The notes under the pieces: generated by a model
The model's input: only the letters and a program-made list of their open reading frames with translations
The model's database searches: none
Told to the model about the DNA's origin: nothing
In this document: positions 62,976 through 64,000 of the stretch, in pieces
Layout: the number at the start of each line of letters is the position of its first letter
How positions within the stretch are numbered: position 1 is the first letter of the stretch
NCBI RefSeq assembly: GCF_013114835.1
Contig: NZ_JAAVLW010000002.1
Span: 1 to 64,000 of the forward strand
Reading direction: 5' to 3'
Source: Bradyrhizobium archetypum
GTDB lineage: Bacteria; Pseudomonadota; Alphaproteobacteria; Rhizobiales; Xanthobacteraceae
Length of the DNA stretch: 64,000 bases
Program-made: the position numbers and the translations under genes

Positions 62976-64000
62976 TGCAGAAAAACGTTCACATCATCGG
63001 CGCCGGCATTTCCGGCCTCTCGGCGGCGGTGCGGCTCGCCAACGCCAATTACCGGGTGCATGTCCATGAGGCCACGCAGCACACCGGTGGCCGCTGCCGG
63101 TCCTATTTCGACGCCGCTACCAATCTCACCATCGATAACGGCAACCATTTGCTGTTGTCCGGCAACCGCCATGCGCGGGCCTATGCCAGATCGATCGGCA
63201 CCGAGGTGGGGCTGGTCGGACCAAAGCTCGCGCAGTTTCCGTTCGTCGACATCATGACCGGCCAGCGCTGGCTGCTCGACCTCGGCGAAGGCAAATTGCC
63301 GCTGTGGGTACTCGACGAGGCGCGCCGCGTCCCCGATACAAAACTGCTCGACTATCTCGGCTTGATGCCGCTGATCTGGGCAGGGACCGACAGGTTGGTC
63401 GGCAGCACGATCCGGTGCGACGGCACGCTGTACCAGCGGCTGGTGCAGCCGTTGCTGCTTGCTGCGCTCAATGTCGATCCGCCCGAGGGTTCGGCGGGCC
63501 TCGCCGGCGCAATCGTGCGGGAGACGCTGCTGGCAGGCGGGCAGGCCTGCCGGCCGCTGATCGCGCGCGACGGCTTGAGCGCGGTGCTGGTGGAGCCGGC
63601 GATCAAGCTGTTGCAGGACAAGGGCGCCACGATCCAGCTCGGCCACGAGTTGCGCGAATTCGCGATGACCGGCGATGTCGTCGGCGAACTGAGATTCGGC
63701 AGCGACACGATCGCGCTCGGGCCCGACGACGCCGTGGTGCTTGCGGTGCCGCCGCGCCCTGCGGCGGCGCTATTGCCGGGGCTGAAGACCCCGACGAAAT
63801 TCCGCGCGATCGTCAATGCGCATTTCCGCTACGACCCGCCGCGGGACGCCGCGCCCATTCTCGGCGTCGTCGGTGGCCTCGTGGAATGGCTGTTTGCGTT
63901 TCCGCAGCGGCTCTCCGTGACCATCAGCAATGGCGACCGCCTGGTCGACATCCCGCGCGAAGAGCTCGCTCTGGCGATCTGGCGGGATGTCTGCAAGGCA
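62975..64000 (+). CDS. hpnE: Hydroxysqualene dehydroxylase HpnE (partial, runs off the window)
   Basis: The first 342 residues of an FAD-dependent amine-oxidase-fold enzyme that removes the hydroxyl of hydroxysqualene to give squalene, substrate of the cyclase. The FAD-binding VHIIGAGISGLSAAVRLA lies at residues 5-22, and HEATQHTGGRCRSYFDA and IDNGNHLLLSG follow. The frame stays open to the last base; family length suggests about 80 residues missing. The start overlaps the hpnD stop. It is the last gene of the squalene-forming set visible here. Confidence 0.94.
   Translation, partial: MQKNVHIIGAGISGLSAAVRLANANYRVHVHEATQHTGGRCRSYFDAATNLTIDNGNHLLLSGNRHARAYARSIGTEVGLVGPKLAQFPFVDIMTGQRWLLDLGEGKLPLWVLDEARRVPDTKLLDYLGLMPLIWAGTDRLVGSTIRCDGTLYQRLVQPLLLAALNVDPPEGSAGLAGAIVRETLLAGGQACRPLIARDGLSAVLVEPAIKLLQDKGATIQLGHELREFAMTGDVVGELRFGSDTIALGPDDAVVLAVPPRPAAALLPGLKTPTKFRAIVNAHFRYDPPRDAAPILGVVGGLVEWLFAFPQRLSVTISNGDRLVDIPREELALAIWRDVCKA

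Noticed and set aside
1..64000. CRISPR array, tRNA, rRNA, prophage or insertion sequence
   Set aside because: No spaced direct-repeat array, tRNA arm pattern, transposase or integrase was recognised anywhere in the window.

Overview
The window looks like chromosome of a high-GC alphaproteobacterium of the Bradyrhizobium/Rhodopseudomonas group (Nitrobacteraceae). The grounds are the hopanoid genes (hpnP, hpnN, hpnC, hpnD, hpnE), a homoprotocatechuate catabolic operon, and many copies of palindromic intergenic repeats typical of bradyrhizobial genomes. This assignment is an inference from gene content; there is no rRNA or other marker. I found no tRNA, rRNA, CRISPR array, phage or insertion sequence.

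Layout. 1-8.7 kb is a surface-polysaccharide region: the tail of a CapD/FlaA1-type nucleotide-sugar dehydratase, a GT4 glycosyltransferase, a WecA/MraY-type sugar-phosphate transferase, a flippase-like membrane protein, a nucleotide-sugar epimerase, ManC, a Gfo/Idh/MocA dehydrogenase and a DegT aminotransferase. MurJ follows at 8.9-10.4 kb. 10.8-18.0 kb is mixed: a lone CoxL-type molybdopterin subunit, two secreted c-type cytochromes, a CHRD protein, a membrane J-domain protein, the tail of a dead Ldh-family dehydrogenase, a stand-alone RAM-domain protein and ThiD. PEP carboxylase fills 18.1-20.9 kb.

21-28.8 kb holds catabolic enzymes and small modules: a Tat-exported SMP-30 protein, an SDR, a thiolase with its DUF35 partner, an amidase with a DUF2848 protein, and two tandem 2OG-Fe(II) dioxygenases, the second being AlkB. 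28.8-39.6 kb is an aromatic/sugar-acid block. On the minus strand hpaH-hpaF-hpaE-hpaD is followed by an FAH hydrolase and a ThDP enzyme. A divergent MarR regulator (HpaR) comes next, then a plus-strand Ldh dehydrogenase - HpcH/HpaI aldolase - UxaA dehydratase module. Two perfect palindromes flank the regulator and are good operator candidates.

39.9-46.6 kb is a tight three-gene cluster: a giant transglutaminase-like/DUF2126 protein, a circularly permuted ATP-grasp/alpha-E fusion, and a second transglutaminase. It has the shape of a peptide-ligase/peptidase system whose substrate is unknown, and is the best candidate here for an undescribed system. A chemoreceptor and an unknown membrane protein follow.

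49.9-64 kb is dominated by hopanoid functions. The 2-methylase gene hpnP lies between eutB and eutC (ethanolamine ammonia-lyase), and is followed by an acyltransferase/SGNH protein, the transporter hpnN, an unknown 352-residue protein, and the translationally coupled hpnC-hpnD-hpnE set that makes squalene from farnesyl diphosphate. hpnE runs off the right edge.
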